Shown here: positions 8,768 through 18,014 of the stretch, piece by piece
Layout: every line of letters begins with the position of its first letter
How positions within the stretch are numbered: position 1 is the stretch's first letter
Assembly: GCF_007570835.1 (NCBI RefSeq)
Contig: NZ_SUNC01000003.1
Coordinates: 470,946-534,945, forward strand
Origin: Croceicoccus sediminis
Lineage (GTDB): Bacteria; Pseudomonadota; Alphaproteobacteria; Sphingomonadales; Sphingomonadaceae
DNA length: 64,000 nt
Direction: 5' to 3'
The notes under the pieces: generated by a model
The model's database searches: none
Seen by the model: only the letters and a program-made list of their open reading frames with translations
What the model was told of the DNA's origin: nothing
Position numbers and translations under genes: made by a program

Positions 8768-9231
8768 CAGCCACACCTCTGGTACGTAAAGGGCCCCTGC
8801 GCGTCGCCCGCATCGGTCGATCGGGTCAGTGTCGTGCCGTCGAGCGTCAGCGTCTCGGTCCGCGACCATTCCATGCCTTCACCGGTAAAGGCGAATTTCG
8901 CGACCAGCCGGTCAGCCTCACGCTCCATCACCTGGTCCAGCCTGCCGACGCTTTCATAGAAGACCAGCGAGTTGGAATTGATCTTCAGCAGGCCTTTGGC
9001 ATCGCCGGCCTGCGACGTGCAATCGGCATCGACCATGCCCCAAGTGCCACGCAGCGGGGCGGGAATCGATTTTTCGAGTTCTTCGGACGCAGCCGCCACG
9101 GCCACGTCGGCGGTGTCGGTCGCGGCGTTGGCGTCTTGCGTGTTGACGCCGTCAGGCGCGCTCGTTTCGCCGCAAGCGGCAAGAGCGAGCAGCGAGACGG
9201 CTGCAACGGCGGCGGGGAAAGCAAAGCGCAT
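8767..9231 (-). CDS. Uncharacterised lipoprotein
   Basis: 154 residues with a clear lipoprotein signal peptide (lipobox LAAC, Cys20) followed by an Ala/Thr/Asp-rich linker to about residue 50. The folded part begins near IPAPLRGTWGMVDADCTSQAGDAKGLL and ends in FTYQRCG. The pattern of a small beta-rich domain (RGTWG, LLKINSNSLVFYES) with two cysteines recalls proteobacterial lipoproteins of unknown role. It is translationally coupled to the I78-type lipoprotein and lies between mmsA and isobutyryl-CoA dehydrogenase in a valine-degradation locus, a context that does not suggest a function. I do not recognise a named family. Confidence 0.8.
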   Translation of the reverse strand: MRFAFPAAVAAVSLLALAACGETSAPDGVNTQDANAATDTADVAVAAASEELEKSIPAPLRGTWGMVDADCTSQAGDAKGLLKINSNSLVFYESVGRLDQVMEREADRLVAKFAFTGEGMEWSRTETLTLDGTTLTRSTDAGDAQGPFTYQRCG

Positions 9232-9345
9232 CAGCGTTACCTTTCAGTTCGTCCGGTCATACCGGACGCAACGCTTGATAGCCCCGTTGTGTCCCCGCCG
9301 ATAGCTGACCAATTCGTCTTAGACACCGCGGCCAGTCCGCCCGGA

Positions 9346-10842
9346 TCAGCCCATTGTCGGAATGACGAAGGCGTTCGAACCGTCGCCGCCGCCATCGGGC
9401 CAGCGCTGGGTCACGGTCTTCATCTTGGTCCAGAACTTCAGGCCTTCGGTGCCGTACTGGTTCGTGTCGCCGAACACCGAACGCTTCCACCCGCCAAAGC
9501 TGTGATAGCTGACCGGCACCGGAATCGGCACGTTGATGCCGACCATGCCGACATTGACACGGCTGGCGAATTCACGCGCGGCATGACCGTTGCGGGTGAA
9601 GATGGCGACGCCGTTGCCGTACTGGTGCTGGCTGGGAAGCGAGAGCGCTTCCTCGAAATCCTTGGCGCGGACCATCTGCAGGACCGGGCCGAAGATTTCT
9701 TCCTTGTAGCTTTCCATGTCGGTGGTGACATGGTCGAACAGCGACGGGCCGATGAAGAAGCCTTCCTCGTAACCCTGAAGCGAGAAGTTGCGACCGTCGA
9801 CGACCAGCTCCGCGCCTTCGTCGACGCCCTTCTGGATCCAGGCCTCGACCTTTTCCTTGTGCTGCTTCGTCACGACCGGGCCGTAGTGCGCTTCGGGATC
9901 GGTGGAGATGCCTGGGCGCAGCGCGTCGATCGCCGGGATCAGCTTTTCCTTCAGGCGCTCTGCCGTGTCTTCACCGACGGGAACGACGACGGGCAGCGCC
10001 ATGCAGCGTTCACCAGCCGAACCATAGGCCGCGCCCATGAGATCGTTGACCGCCTGGTCGAGGTCGGCATCGGGCATGATGATGCCGTGGTTCTTCGCCC
10101 CGCCCATGGCCTGGACGCGCTTGCCGGCGGCAACGCCGCGCTTGTAGACATAGTGCGCGATGTCGGACGAACCGACGAAGCTGACGGCGGCGATATCGGG
10201 ATGGTCGAGAATCGCGTCGACCATTTCCTTGTCGCCGTGGATGACCTGCAACAGGCCCTCGGGCGCACCCGCTTCAAGGAAAAGTTCGGCGAGCCGGTTG
10301 GGGACCGAGGGATCACGCTCCGACGGCTTCAGCACGAAGGCGTTGCCGACCGCGATCGCCATGCCGAACATCCACATCGGGATCATGGCCGGGAAGTTGA
10401 ACGGGGTGATCCCCGCACCGATGCCCAGCGGCTGACGCATGGAATAGACGTCGATGCCCGGACCTGCGCCCTGCGTATATTCGCCCTTCAACACCTGCGG
10501 AATGCCGCAGGCGTATTCGATGACTTCAAGACCGCGCTGAACGTCGCCCTTGGCGTCGTCGATCACCTTGCCATGCTCGTTGGAGAGCATCAGCGCCAGG
10601 TCGTCCATGTTCTGTTCGATTAGTTCCTTGAACCGGAACATGACGCGGGCGCGCTTCTGCGGGTTGGTCGCGGCCCATGCGGGCTGCACTTCCTTCGCAG
10701 TGGCGACGACCTTGTCGAGCAGGGCCGCATCGCCAAGCTTGAGCTGGGCCTGAACCTGACCGGTCGAGGGGTTGTAGACGTCGCTGGTGCGGCCTGCCGC
10801 GCCGCCAGCGCCGCCAGTGATGAAATGATCGATAAGGCGCAT
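9346..10842 (-). CDS. mmsA: CoA-acylating methylmalonate-semialdehyde dehydrogenase
   Basis: 498 residues from the ATG at 10842, preceded by GAGAGGA at good spacing; this start gives the typical family N-terminus MRLIDHFITGG. It converts methylmalonate semialdehyde, NAD+ and CoA to propionyl-CoA, the last specific step of valine and thymine breakdown. The aldehyde dehydrogenase fold is complete: GITPFNFPAMIP about 144-155, FVGSSDIAHYVY about 222-233, and the catalytic cysteine Cys280 in GSAGERCMAL. Glu89 is followed by HGK as in CoA-acylating members. The gene is divergent from a LysR regulator across a 154-base gap containing a candidate operator, which suggests inducible control. Confidence 0.95.
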   Translation of the reverse strand: MRLIDHFITGGAGGAAGRTSDVYNPSTGQVQAQLKLGDAALLDKVVATAKEVQPAWAATNPQKRARVMFRFKELIEQNMDDLALMLSNEHGKVIDDAKGDVQRGLEVIEYACGIPQVLKGEYTQGAGPGIDVYSMRQPLGIGAGITPFNFPAMIPMWMFGMAIAVGNAFVLKPSERDPSVPNRLAELFLEAGAPEGLLQVIHGDKEMVDAILDHPDIAAVSFVGSSDIAHYVYKRGVAAGKRVQAMGGAKNHGIIMPDADLDQAVNDLMGAAYGSAGERCMALPVVVPVGEDTAERLKEKLIPAIDALRPGISTDPEAHYGPVVTKQHKEKVEAWIQKGVDEGAELVVDGRNFSLQGYEEGFFIGPSLFDHVTTDMESYKEEIFGPVLQMVRAKDFEEALSLPSQHQYGNGVAIFTRNGHAAREFASRVNVGMVGINVPIPVPVSYHSFGGWKRSVFGDTNQYGTEGLKFWTKMKTVTQRWPDGGGDGSNAFVIPTMG

Positions 10843-10923
10843 GGGGATGATCCTCTCTTGCCGTGGCCGCGGAAATAGGCACCCGCGGTCCATCCTTCGC
10901 TGCGGATTTACTCTCAAGCGAAA

Positions 10924-10948
10924 TTGCAGGCAATGACCACTTGTGCAA
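10924..10948. promoter_or_regulatory. Candidate LysR operator between mmsA and its divergent regulator
   Basis: The only gap between mmsA and the LysR gene contains TTGCA, 15 bases, then TGCAA, an inverted repeat of LysR-box type, and a further TTGCAGC lies near 10965. LysR proteins usually bind such sites next to their own gene and regulate the divergent one. Assignment is by position and symmetry only. Confidence 0.4.
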
Positions 10949-10996
10949 CAGTAGCCTGCGTTTTTGCAGCTTGGGACGTAACGTGGCCGAACTACG

Positions 10997-11887
10997 ATGA
11001 ACTGGAACGACCTTCAGGATTTCCTCGCGATCGCGCGGGCGGGAAAGCTGGCCTCGGCGGCAGAGGCTTCGGGCGTCGACGCCACGACGATGGGGCGGCG
11101 ACTGCGCCGGCTGGAACGATCGCTCGGCCAGCGCCTGTTCGAACAGACGCGCGAGGGACAAGTCCTGACCGAGGCGGGAGAGGCGCTGCTCGTCAGGGCA
11201 GAGGCGATGGAGCGCGCGGCATCGGGTATAGGCGAACCTGCAGCAGGACACGGGGAGAGCGTGACCGGCACGCTTCGCCTCGCCCTGCCTGAAGGTTTCG
11301 CCTCCTCGTTCCTGCCCTGGCATCTGGAGGAATTCGCACAGGCGCATCCGCGGCTGACCGTGGACCTTGCCGTCACGCCGGGCCTGTTAAGCCCTACCAA
11401 GCGAGAGGCAGACGTCGCCATCGTGCTGTCGCGTCCGCGATCGGGGCCGCTCATCGCGGGCAAGCTGATGGACTATGCGCTCAGGCTCTATGCCTCGCGC
11501 GAATATCTGGCGCGGCATGGTACACCGTCAAAACCGTCAGACCTTTCGCGGGGGCACCGGCTGGTCGGCTATGTGCCCGACCTCTTGCACATGCCCGAAC
11601 TGCGCCACCTGGACAGGCTGCATCCGGGGCTTGAACCGACGCTGCGATCGTCGAGCATCAATGCGCAGCACAACCTCGTGGTTGCCGGTGCGGGGCTGGG
11701 CGTGCTGCACTGTTTTGCCGCCGACAGGCACGACGAACTGGTACCGGTATTCCCGGAGGAAAGGATCACGCGCACCTACTGGCTGGTGACGCACCGCGAT
11801 ACGCACCAGCTCGAACGCGTGCAGGTTTTCCGAAACTGGCTACTGCGCCTCGTCAAGCGGGAGCGCGCCGCGCTCCTGCCCGAATGA
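10997..11887 (+). CDS. LysR-family transcriptional regulator, probable mmsA regulator
   Basis: 296 residues, standard LysR length. The N-terminal winged helix-turn-helix (about 1-60) reads WNDLQDFLAIARAGKLASAA with TTMGRRLRRLERSLGQRLFEQ; the remainder is the periplasmic-binding-protein-like effector domain, with LRLALPEGFASSFLP near its start. It is divergent from mmsA with 154 bases between start codons, the classic arrangement for a LysR regulator and its target. The likely effector is an intermediate of valine breakdown, but this is inferred only from location. Its stop is 12 bases from the convergent DUF3297 gene. Confidence 0.9.
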   Translation: MNWNDLQDFLAIARAGKLASAAEASGVDATTMGRRLRRLERSLGQRLFEQTREGQVLTEAGEALLVRAEAMERAASGIGEPAAGHGESVTGTLRLALPEGFASSFLPWHLEEFAQAHPRLTVDLAVTPGLLSPTKREADVAIVLSRPRSGPLIAGKLMDYALRLYASREYLARHGTPSKPSDLSRGHRLVGYVPDLLHMPELRHLDRLHPGLEPTLRSSSINAQHNLVVAGAGLGVLHCFAADRHDELVPVFPEERITRTYWLVTHRDTHQLERVQVFRNWLLRLVKRERAALLPE

Positions 11888-11899
11888 GTCGCCTTCCGA

Positions 11900-12229
11900 T
11901 CAGGCCTTGGCGACCGGTGGTTCGTCACCCAGGTCTTCGTACCAGGCTTCGACCGGGCCGTTCAGCTTGATGGTCAGCGGGTTACCCTTGCGGTCCATCG
12001 ACTTGCCGGCCTGTACGCGCACCCAACCTTCGGAAATGCAATATTCCTCGATATTGGTGCGAACCGCGCCCTTGAAGCGGATACCGACGCCGCGCTGAAG
12101 CTTTTCAGCATCGAAAAAAGGGCTGCGCGGGCTGATGGCCAGCCGATCGGGCGGTACGTCGTCCGCGGCGGGCGCGACTTCGGCTGCGGCCTGGGCGCTC
12201 TCTACGGGCGTGTTTTCGTCTTCGCTCAT
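11900..12229 (-). CDS. DUF3297 family protein
   Basis: 109 residues. The first 25 or so residues are an acidic, alanine-rich tail; the conserved domain starts at PPDRLAISPRSPFF and includes RGVGIRFKG, NIEEYCISEGWVRV and DRKGNPLTIKLNGPVEAWYED, a close match to the DUF3297 consensus as I recall it. No function is known. No signal peptide or membrane segment is present, so it is probably cytosolic. It diverges from the tRNA-Val gene 113 bases away. Confidence 0.88.
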   Translation of the reverse strand: MSEDENTPVESAQAAAEVAPAADDVPPDRLAISPRSPFFDAEKLQRGVGIRFKGAVRTNIEEYCISEGWVRVQAGKSMDRKGNPLTIKLNGPVEAWYEDLGDEPPVAKA

Positions 12230-12342
12230 GGTCTGAGGGCTCTAATCTCAAGCACGCGCTTGTCAATCGCCCTGCGCTCTGGCAAAGGCGCGCCTCTGTT
12301 GGCGGACGGGGGCGATTCACGGCCCACCAGTAACCCGCGAAC

Positions 12343-12417
12343 GGGCGCGTAGCTCAGTGGTAGAGCACACCCTTCACACGGGTGGGGTCGCAGGTTCAAT
12401 CCCTGCCGCGCCCACCA
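12343..12417 (+). tRNA. tRNA-Val (anticodon CAC)
   Basis: A complete cloverleaf: acceptor arms GGGCGCG and CGCGCCC, D-arm TAGCTCAGTGGTAGAGCA, anticodon stem CACCC/GGGTG with loop TTCACAC (anticodon CAC, reading GTG valine codons), and T-arm GCAGGTTCAATCCCTGC. The terminal CCA is encoded (12415-12417). No integrase or duplicated 3' end lies nearby, so there is no sign that it has been an integration site. Confidence 0.96.
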
Positions 12418-12454
12418 TTCCCGCCGGGAATGAACCTTTCCATCCCCCTTGCGG

Positions 12455-14653
12455 TCACACCGGCTCCGGCAGGTGCGGAATGATGTCTTCGACCATCATC
12501 GGAACCTTGCGCAGGCGTGTGCCGGTGGCATTGTAGACCGCGTTGGCGATCGCGCCGCCCACGCCGCACAGGCCCAATTCGCCCACGCCGTGCGCCTTCA
12601 TCGGGTTGCCGTGCGGGTCGAGGTCGTCGAGGAACACCACGTCCTGATGCGGGATGTCGGCATGGACCGGCACTTCGTAAAGCGCGAGATCGTGGTTGAG
12701 GAAACAGCCGTAGCGTTCGTCTACCTCCAGCTTTTCGGAAAGCGCGGCGCCCACGCCCCACGTCATCGCGCCGATCACTTGTGACCGGGCGGAAACGGGG
12801 TTGAGGATGCGCCCGGCCGAACAGACCGCCAGCATCCGGCGCACCCGCACCTCGCCCGTATAGGCATCGACGCCGACTTCGACGAAATGCGCGCCGAAAG
12901 TGCCGAAGGCCTTGGTGTCGCTTTGCGCGAAATCGAATTTCCCTTCGGCTTCGACCGGGCCGCCCGCAACTGCGTCCAGCAGCGAACAGACACGGTTGCC
13001 CGAGCGCACTTCGCCGCCTTCGAATTCGACCCTTTCGGCGTCCATGGACAGCCGTTCGGCAATCGAACGGCGCAAGTTGACGCAGGCGACGTAGAGACCC
13101 GACGTCGAACTGGACGCGCCCCACTGCCCGCCAGAACCCGCCGATACCGGAAAGCGCGAATCGCCAAGGCGCACGTCGACACGGTCCACTGAAACGCCCA
13201 ACATCTCACCCGCCGTCTGGGCCAGGATGGTATAGCTGCCGGTGCCGATGTCGGTCATGTCGGTTTCGACCGTGATGCGCCCGTTCGTCTCCAGCCGAAC
13301 CGCTGCGCCCGATGCGTGGCGCAAGGCCGCGCGATAGGCCGTCGCAACGCCCATTCCGATCAGCCATTTGCCGTCCCGCCGCGTGCCGGGGGCCATGCGG
13401 TCGCCCCATCCGAAGCGTTCGGCCCCGTCGCGCAGACAGCGCACGAGGTGGCGGTTGGTGAATGTCTTTTCCGGCTTGCTGGGATCGACCTGGCTGTCGT
13501 TGATGACGCGGAATTCGATGGGGTCCAGACCCAGCTTTTCCGCCATTTCGTCCATCGCGATCTCCACCGCGATGGAGCCCACCGCATCGCCCGGCGCGCG
13601 CACTGCGTTGCCTTCGGGCAGATCGAGATGGGCCATGTGATCGGCCATGAGGCGGTTCGGCCCGGCATAGACCGAACGGCTGGCCATGACGGTCGATTCC
13701 GGGTTGCCGCCCTTGACGTTCCCGCTCCACCCCTCGTGCCCGAAGGCCTCTATCGTGCCGTCCGCGCGCGCAGCGATGCGCAATCGCTGGATCGTTTCGG
13801 GCCGGTTGATGGTGTTGTTGAAGATCAGCCCGCGCGGCATGACGACCTTGACCGGGCGGCCGACCTTTTTCGCGGCGATGGCGGCCAGGATCGCATCGGC
13901 ATTGGCCCATAGCTTCGCCCCGAAACCGCCGCCGACGTAGGGCGAGAAGATGCGCACGCGCTCCTCGTCCAGCCGCAGCATCGACGCCATGCTGCCCCGC
14001 GTCCCGGCGATCATCTGGTTCGAGGTCCAGAGCATCAGGTCATCGCCCTGCCACTGCGCGATGCTGGCGAACGGTTCGATCATCGCGGGCGAATGGGCAC
14101 CGGTGCGATATTCGGCATCGAAGCGGACCTCGCCCGCTTCGAACGCGGCCTCGAAATCGCCCAGCCGGGTTTCCCCCGGCCCGCCGTATGCGCCGCAGAC
14201 TTTCGCGTCGGCGCGGCCGCCGTCGAGGCTGAAGCTTCCGGCCCCGACCTCGTATTCGAAGTGGACCAGCGCCGCTGCGGCGCGGGCCTGTTCGAATGTC
14301 TCTGCGATCACGATGCCCAGCGCCTGGTGATAGTGCTGAACCTCCGGCCCGCCGACCATCTTCACGGTCCTGCCCGAAGACGTTCCGTGGATGTCGATGT
14401 CCTCGAACGTGAGGACTTCGACGACGCCCGGGCTTTGCCGCGCCGCTTGCGGGTCTACCGCCTTGACCGTGCCCTTGGCGATCGTCGCGGGGACGATTGC
14501 GCCGTAAAGCATGGCCGGCAGGTCTTCGTGCCATTCGGCGGCATAAGTCGCGCGGCCGGTGACTTTCAGCGGGCCTTCGACGCGCGAATGGGGGCGACCG
14601 ACGACGCGGCCGTTATCGATGGGCGTATCGCCGATGGGTGCATCGAACTTCAT
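12455..14653 (-). CDS. paoC: Aldehyde oxidoreductase, molybdenum-binding subunit (PaoC-like)
   Basis: 732 residues, the same length I recall for E. coli PaoC, with near-identical blocks along the protein (MKFDAPIG at the start, [31 protein letters not shown]). It is the xanthine-oxidase-family large subunit carrying the molybdopterin cofactor and oxidising aldehydes to acids. Glu692 in [11 protein letters not shown] matches the catalytic glutamate position of PaoC; Arg441 probably matches its active-site arginine. The ATG overlaps the paoB stop by four bases. It is the last gene of mocA-like/paoA/paoB/paoC. Substrate range is probably aromatic or aliphatic aldehydes, by analogy only. Confidence 0.93.
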   Translation of the reverse strand: MKFDAPIGDTPIDNGRVVGRPHSRVEGPLKVTGRATYAAEWHEDLPAMLYGAIVPATIAKGTVKAVDPQAARQSPGVVEVLTFEDIDIHGTSSGRTVKMVGGPEVQHYHQALGIVIAETFEQARAAAALVHFEYEVGAGSFSLDGGRADAKVCGAYGGPGETRLGDFEAAFEAGEVRFDAEYRTGAHSPAMIEPFASIAQWQGDDLMLWTSNQMIAGTRGSMASMLRLDEERVRIFSPYVGGGFGAKLWANADAILAAIAAKKVGRPVKVVMPRGLIFNNTINRPETIQRLRIAARADGTIEAFGHEGWSGNVKGGNPESTVMASRSVYAGPNRLMADHMAHLDLPEGNAVRAPGDAVGSIAVEIAMDEMAEKLGLDPIEFRVINDSQVDPSKPEKTFTNRHLVRCLRDGAERFGWGDRMAPGTRRDGKWLIGMGVATAYRAALRHASGAAVRLETNGRITVETDMTDIGTGSYTILAQTAGEMLGVSVDRVDVRLGDSRFPVSAGSGGQWGASSSTSGLYVACVNLRRSIAERLSMDAERVEFEGGEVRSGNRVCSLLDAVAGGPVEAEGKFDFAQSDTKAFGTFGAHFVEVGVDAYTGEVRVRRMLAVCSAGRILNPVSARSQVIGAMTWGVGAALSEKLEVDERYGCFLNHDLALYEVPVHADIPHQDVVFLDDLDPHGNPMKAHGVGELGLCGVGGAIANAVYNATGTRLRKVPMMVEDIIPHLPEPV

Positions 14654-15603
14654 GTGCGGGCCTCCTTCGCTTCGGCGAGCACGGCGGCAATGGTCCGCGT
14701 GGCGAGATCGATTTTGAATGCGTTATCCTCTTGCGGACGCGCGCCTTCGAACAGCGCATCGGCAATCGCCCTGGCCCCCTTGGAGATCGCCGCATCGGCA
14801 GCTTCGCTGGCCCAGGGTCGCGGCGCGACGCCGCCCAGCGCAATCCGGCCCGTGCCGTCGCCATGGATAACCGCAGCGACGGAGACGAGCGCAAAGGCAT
14901 AGGACGAGCGGTCGCGCACCTTGCGATAGAAATGCGCCCCGCCGGGCGGCGGCGGAAGCGTGACGGCGGTAATCAGCTCGCCGGGATCAAGCGCGAATTC
15001 CGCGATCGGCAACGTGTCGCCGGGCAACTGGTGAAACTGTGCAATCGGGATCGTGCGCGTCTTGCCCGACGGTCCGGCCACTTCGACCACCGCGTCCAGC
15101 ACGCGCAGCGCCACGGCCATGTCGCCGGGGTTCTGGCACAGGCACAAGTCGCTGGTCCCGATAACGGCCAGCGTGCGGCTGTGCCCGTCCTGTGCGCTGC
15201 AGCCCGAACCGGGCGCACGCTTGTTGCAGGCAAGCGCGGTGTCGTAGAAATAGGGGCACCGCGTGCGCTGCATCAGGTTGCCCGCAGTCGTGGCCCGGTT
15301 ACGGATCTGGCCCGATGCGCCCGCCAGGATCGCGCGGGCCAGCACCGGATAGCCAGCGATCACCCGCGCGTCGGCGGCAAGGTCGGAATTGCGCACCAGC
15401 GCCCCGATCCTCAGCCCGCCATCGGCCGTCGTCTCTATCGCGTCCATGCCCGCACGGTTGATGTCGACCAACCGTTCCGGCGTCACGATCTGAAGCTTCA
15501 TATGGTCGAGCAGGTTGGTCCCGCCCGCGACGAAGCTTGCGCCCGCACCGTTGGCAAGAGCCTCCTCTGCGCTCGTCACGCGGTCGTATGTGAAAGTCTT
15601 CAT
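14650..15603 (-). CDS. paoB: Aldehyde oxidoreductase, FAD-binding subunit (PaoB-like)
   Basis: 317 residues from ATG 15603, overlapping the paoA stop by four bases; a longer in-frame reading is antisense noise. The FAD pocket motif [14 protein letters not shown] lies at about 24-37. Cys116, Cys126, Cys135, Cys154 and Cys156 lie in a roughly 40-residue insert ([16 protein letters not shown] onward); E. coli PaoB and 4-hydroxybenzoyl-CoA reductase carry an extra [4Fe-4S] cluster in such an insert. This subunit passes electrons from the Fe-S subunit to FAD and then to the final acceptor. Gene order A-B-C and overlaps indicate a stoichiometric complex. Confidence 0.93.
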   Translation of the reverse strand: MKTFTYDRVTSAEEALANGAGASFVAGGTNLLDHMKLQIVTPERLVDINRAGMDAIETTADGGLRIGALVRNSDLAADARVIAGYPVLARAILAGASGQIRNRATTAGNLMQRTRCPYFYDTALACNKRAPGSGCSAQDGHSRTLAVIGTSDLCLCQNPGDMAVALRVLDAVVEVAGPSGKTRTIPIAQFHQLPGDTLPIAEFALDPGELITAVTLPPPPGGAHFYRKVRDRSSYAFALVSVAAVIHGDGTGRIALGGVAPRPWASEAADAAISKGARAIADALFEGARPQEDNAFKIDLATRTIAAVLAEAKEART

Positions 15604-16133
15604 GCGCCTTCTCCGGCGACTTCGCGGATGGCATCGATGATGTTGGGATAGGCGGCGCAGCGGCACAGGTTCCCGCTCATCCTCTCACGCAGTTCCATGT
15701 CGGTCAGCGCGGGGGTCGACAGGTCGTCCGTGACATGGCTGGCCCGCCCTTCGGCCAGTTCGGCCAGGGCCGCGACCGCCGAACAGATCTGGCCCGGCGT
15801 GCAATATCCGCACTGCATCCCGTCGTGCTTCACGAAAGCGGCCTGCATCGGGTGCATGTCTTCGGGCGAGCCGAGCCCTTCGATCGTGGTCACATCATCG
15901 CCGTCGTGCATGGCGGCCAGCGACAGGCAGGAATTGATGCGCCGCCCGTTTACCAGGACCGTGCAGGCCCCGCACTGGCCATGGTCGCAACCCTTTTTCG
16001 TACCCGTCAGGTGCAAGTGTTCGCGCAAGGCATCGAGAAGCGTGGTCCGCGTGTCGAGGATCAGGGTCTTGTCCTCACCATTGACGGTAAGCCTGACATC
16101 CACTGTCGGAATGGTCGCGGATTGGCCTGTCAT
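15600..16133 (-). CDS. paoA: Aldehyde oxidoreductase, [2Fe-2S] subunit (PaoA-like) without Tat signal
   Basis: 177 residues. Two [2Fe-2S] clusters are predicted: Cys49, Cys54, Cys57 and Cys69 ([20 protein letters not shown]) and Cys108, Cys111, Cys157 and Cys159 (QCGYC; GNLCRCA). E. coli PaoA is about 50 residues longer because of a twin-arginine signal; here the protein starts nine residues before the VDVRLTVNG strand. The frame is open upstream, but only as antisense sequence inside the mocA-like gene, and it contains no Tat-like leader. The complex is therefore predicted to remain in the cytoplasm. The start is five bases after the mocA-like stop. Confidence 0.92.
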   Translation of the reverse strand: MTGQSATIPTVDVRLTVNGEDKTLILDTRTTLLDALREHLHLTGTKKGCDHGQCGACTVLVNGRRINSCLSLAAMHDGDDVTTIEGLGSPEDMHPMQAAFVKHDGMQCGYCTPGQICSAVAALAELAEGRASHVTDDLSTPALTDMELRERMSGNLCRCAAYPNIIDAIREVAGEGA

Positions 16134-16138
16134 CAGAA

Positions 16139-16771
16139 TTATTCTCCCGAAATTGGGTTCGGTGCGTGGTGGGCGGATGCCAGTCCTTGCAAGTCCGCCT
16201 GCGTATCGACGTCTAACGCTGCGTCGCCGGAAAGTTCCACGTTTCGTGCATGGCGTAGCAGGGAATGTGCGCCGCGATCCCCTGTCAATCGGGTCAGGTC
16301 GGCGAAATGCCGATGCCCGAACAGGGCCGGAGGCTGGGCCCTTCCCGCGACCAGCGTGGCAATAAGTTCGCCGTCGAACCGCGCAAGAAGCGCGCGGATA
16401 TGCGTGGCCGGAACGCGGGGCATATCGGCAAGCGCGATCAGCACGCCGCGAAATCCGCGATCGGCAATCGCCCCAACGCCTGCCGCGATGGAGGCAGAGA
16501 GCGCGGGCGCAGGGGCATCGGGCGCGATCGTTGCGAAACCCGCGCCGCCGAAATCGGGCGCATCCGGCCCGGCGACCGCCAAGTGCGCGCCGAACGGGAT
16601 TCCCGCCAGCATCGACGCCGCGTGGAGGCCAAGCGGCCTGCCATCGAGATCGGCACACAACTTGCCGCCGCCAAAACGCCGCCCTTGTCCGGCGGCAAGA
16701 AGGATACAGGCGATATGGGCAGGATCGGTCACGCGCACATGACTAACACGCCCCGCCCGCCGGTCCAGCAT
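16139..16771 (-). CDS. MocA-like molybdenum cofactor cytidylyltransferase (NTP transferase)
   Basis: Up to 210 residues. The nucleotidyltransferase loop CILLAAGQGRRFGGGKL lies near the N-terminus; LIALADMPRVPATHI holds the metal-binding aspartate, and PALFGHRHFADLTRLTGDRGA is typical of the MocA/MobA-like NTP_transf_3 branch. MocA adds CMP to molybdopterin to make MCD, the cofactor used by PaoABC. First gene of this operon, five bases before paoA, which strongly supports MocA over MobA. The start is uncertain: ATG 16771, or in-frame GTG codons 11 and 13 codons later, just before TDPAHIACIL. Confidence 0.85.
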   Translation of the reverse strand: MLDRRAGRVSHVRVTDPAHIACILLAAGQGRRFGGGKLCADLDGRPLGLHAASMLAGIPFGAHLAVAGPDAPDFGGAGFATIAPDAPAPALSASIAAGVGAIADRGFRGVLIALADMPRVPATHIRALLARFDGELIATLVAGRAQPPALFGHRHFADLTRLTGDRGAHSLLRHARNVELSGDAALDVDTQADLQGLASAHHAPNPISGE

Positions 16772-16911
16772 TCACCCGCCACGCAGCGGCCTGTGGCACC
16801 CGGATTGAGGAAATCTTCATGCCCCGCTGACAAGAAGCCTGCACGCCTTGACTTCCCTTCCATGCGCTGGGAACCATGACGGCGGGTTTACTCAGGGGTC
16901 GCGGGACAAAG

Positions 16912-18009
16912 ATGGACGAGGATCAGGCGCAATCCGCCTTTGGATTTCATGGTACATGGCGGGAATTCGCGCCGATCGCGTTCACCAACCTGCTGCTGAT
17001 CATCGTCACGCTGGGCATCTACCGGTTCTGGGCCAAGGCACGCGAAAGGCGTTACTTGTGGAGCCGGACGCGCTTCATAGACGAGCGGCTGGAATGGACC
17101 GGCACGGGGCTTGAACTGTTCCTGGGCGGCGTCGTCGTCGTCCTGCTGTTCATCCTGCCCTATATCGTGATGACGCAAGTCGCGCAGGCGATGATCCTGC
17201 GCGGAGAGACCGCGATCGGTGTCACGCTGACGGTCATCCCGCTGCTGGCGATCTTCTACCTGATGGGCGTCGCGCGCTTTCGCGCCATTCGCTATCGCCT
17301 TGGCCGCACCAACTGGCGCGGCATTCGCGGAGGCAGCAACGACAATGGCTTCCGCTATGGCTGGTCCTACATGTGGAAGACGACGCTGGGCTACCTCGCG
17401 TTCGGGCTTGGCGTGCCATGGGCCATGGTATCGCTGTGGAACCAGCGCTGGCGCGCGATGAGCTTCGGGCCGATGGAATTTACCTGCAGCGCGGATTTCT
17501 CGCCGCTGATGAAACGATACCTGCTGTTCTACCTCAGCCCGTTCCTGGCCATCATCGTGGCGGCAGGGGCCATGTTCGCCCTTGCGCTGGGCTTTGCGAT
17601 CGATTTCGACGGCGGCGGCGGCTTCGACCCCGAAAACCCGCCCATCGGGTTCTTCGCCGCGATCATCGTCTCGGTTCTGCTGTTCTACTTCGTGCTGGGT
17701 TTCATCTGGCTGATCTATTTTGCCAAGTTCTATCGCGTGGTCGTGGGGCACATGGCGCTGGGCGACCTGGAATTCGAATTCGACGCCAAGACGAAGGACT
17801 GGATCAAGCTGGGCCTTGGCGACGTTGCGCTGCTGGTCCTCACGCTGGGGCTCGGCTTCGTGTTCCTGGGCTATCGCCACTGGAAGTTCTTCGTGATCCA
17901 CATGCAGGCCTTTGGCGAAGTCAATGTCGATGACCTGACGCAGTCCACGACGAAACGCGCCCGCCACGGCGAGGGTCTGCTGGACGCCTTCGACATGGGG
18001 GCGATCTGA
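16912..18009 (+). CDS. YjgN/DUF898 family multi-pass membrane protein
   Basis: 365 residues from ATG 16912 ([14 protein letters not shown]); an in-frame ATG at 16876 would add 12 residues. About six hydrophobic segments alternate with the repeated signature of DUF898: [32 protein letters not shown] and later [14 protein letters not shown] and [20 protein letters not shown]. coli YjgN belongs here; its function is unknown. The next gene, an M48 metallopeptidase, starts five bases after its stop, so the two are surely co-transcribed and may act together at the inner membrane. Confidence 0.88.
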   Translation: MDEDQAQSAFGFHGTWREFAPIAFTNLLLIIVTLGIYRFWAKARERRYLWSRTRFIDERLEWTGTGLELFLGGVVVVLLFILPYIVMTQVAQAMILRGETAIGVTLTVIPLLAIFYLMGVARFRAIRYRLGRTNWRGIRGGSNDNGFRYGWSYMWKTTLGYLAFGLGVPWAMVSLWNQRWRAMSFGPMEFTCSADFSPLMKRYLLFYLSPFLAIIVAAGAMFALALGFAIDFDGGGGFDPENPPIGFFAAIIVSVLLFYFVLGFIWLIYFAKFYRVVVGHMALGDLEFEFDAKTKDWIKLGLGDVALLVLTLGLGFVFLGYRHWKFFVIHMQAFGEVNVDDLTQSTTKRARHGEGLLDAFDMGAI

Positions 18010-18014
18010 TAGCC

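Noticed and set aside
12343..12417. tRNA-Val as an integration site for a genomic island
   Set aside because: There is no integrase nearby and no repeated tRNA 3' end; the genes on both sides look chromosomal.
16134..16658. N-terminal extension of PaoA that might carry a Tat signal
   Set aside because: The extension is the antisense of the mocA-like gene and contains no hydrophobic stretch after an RR motif.
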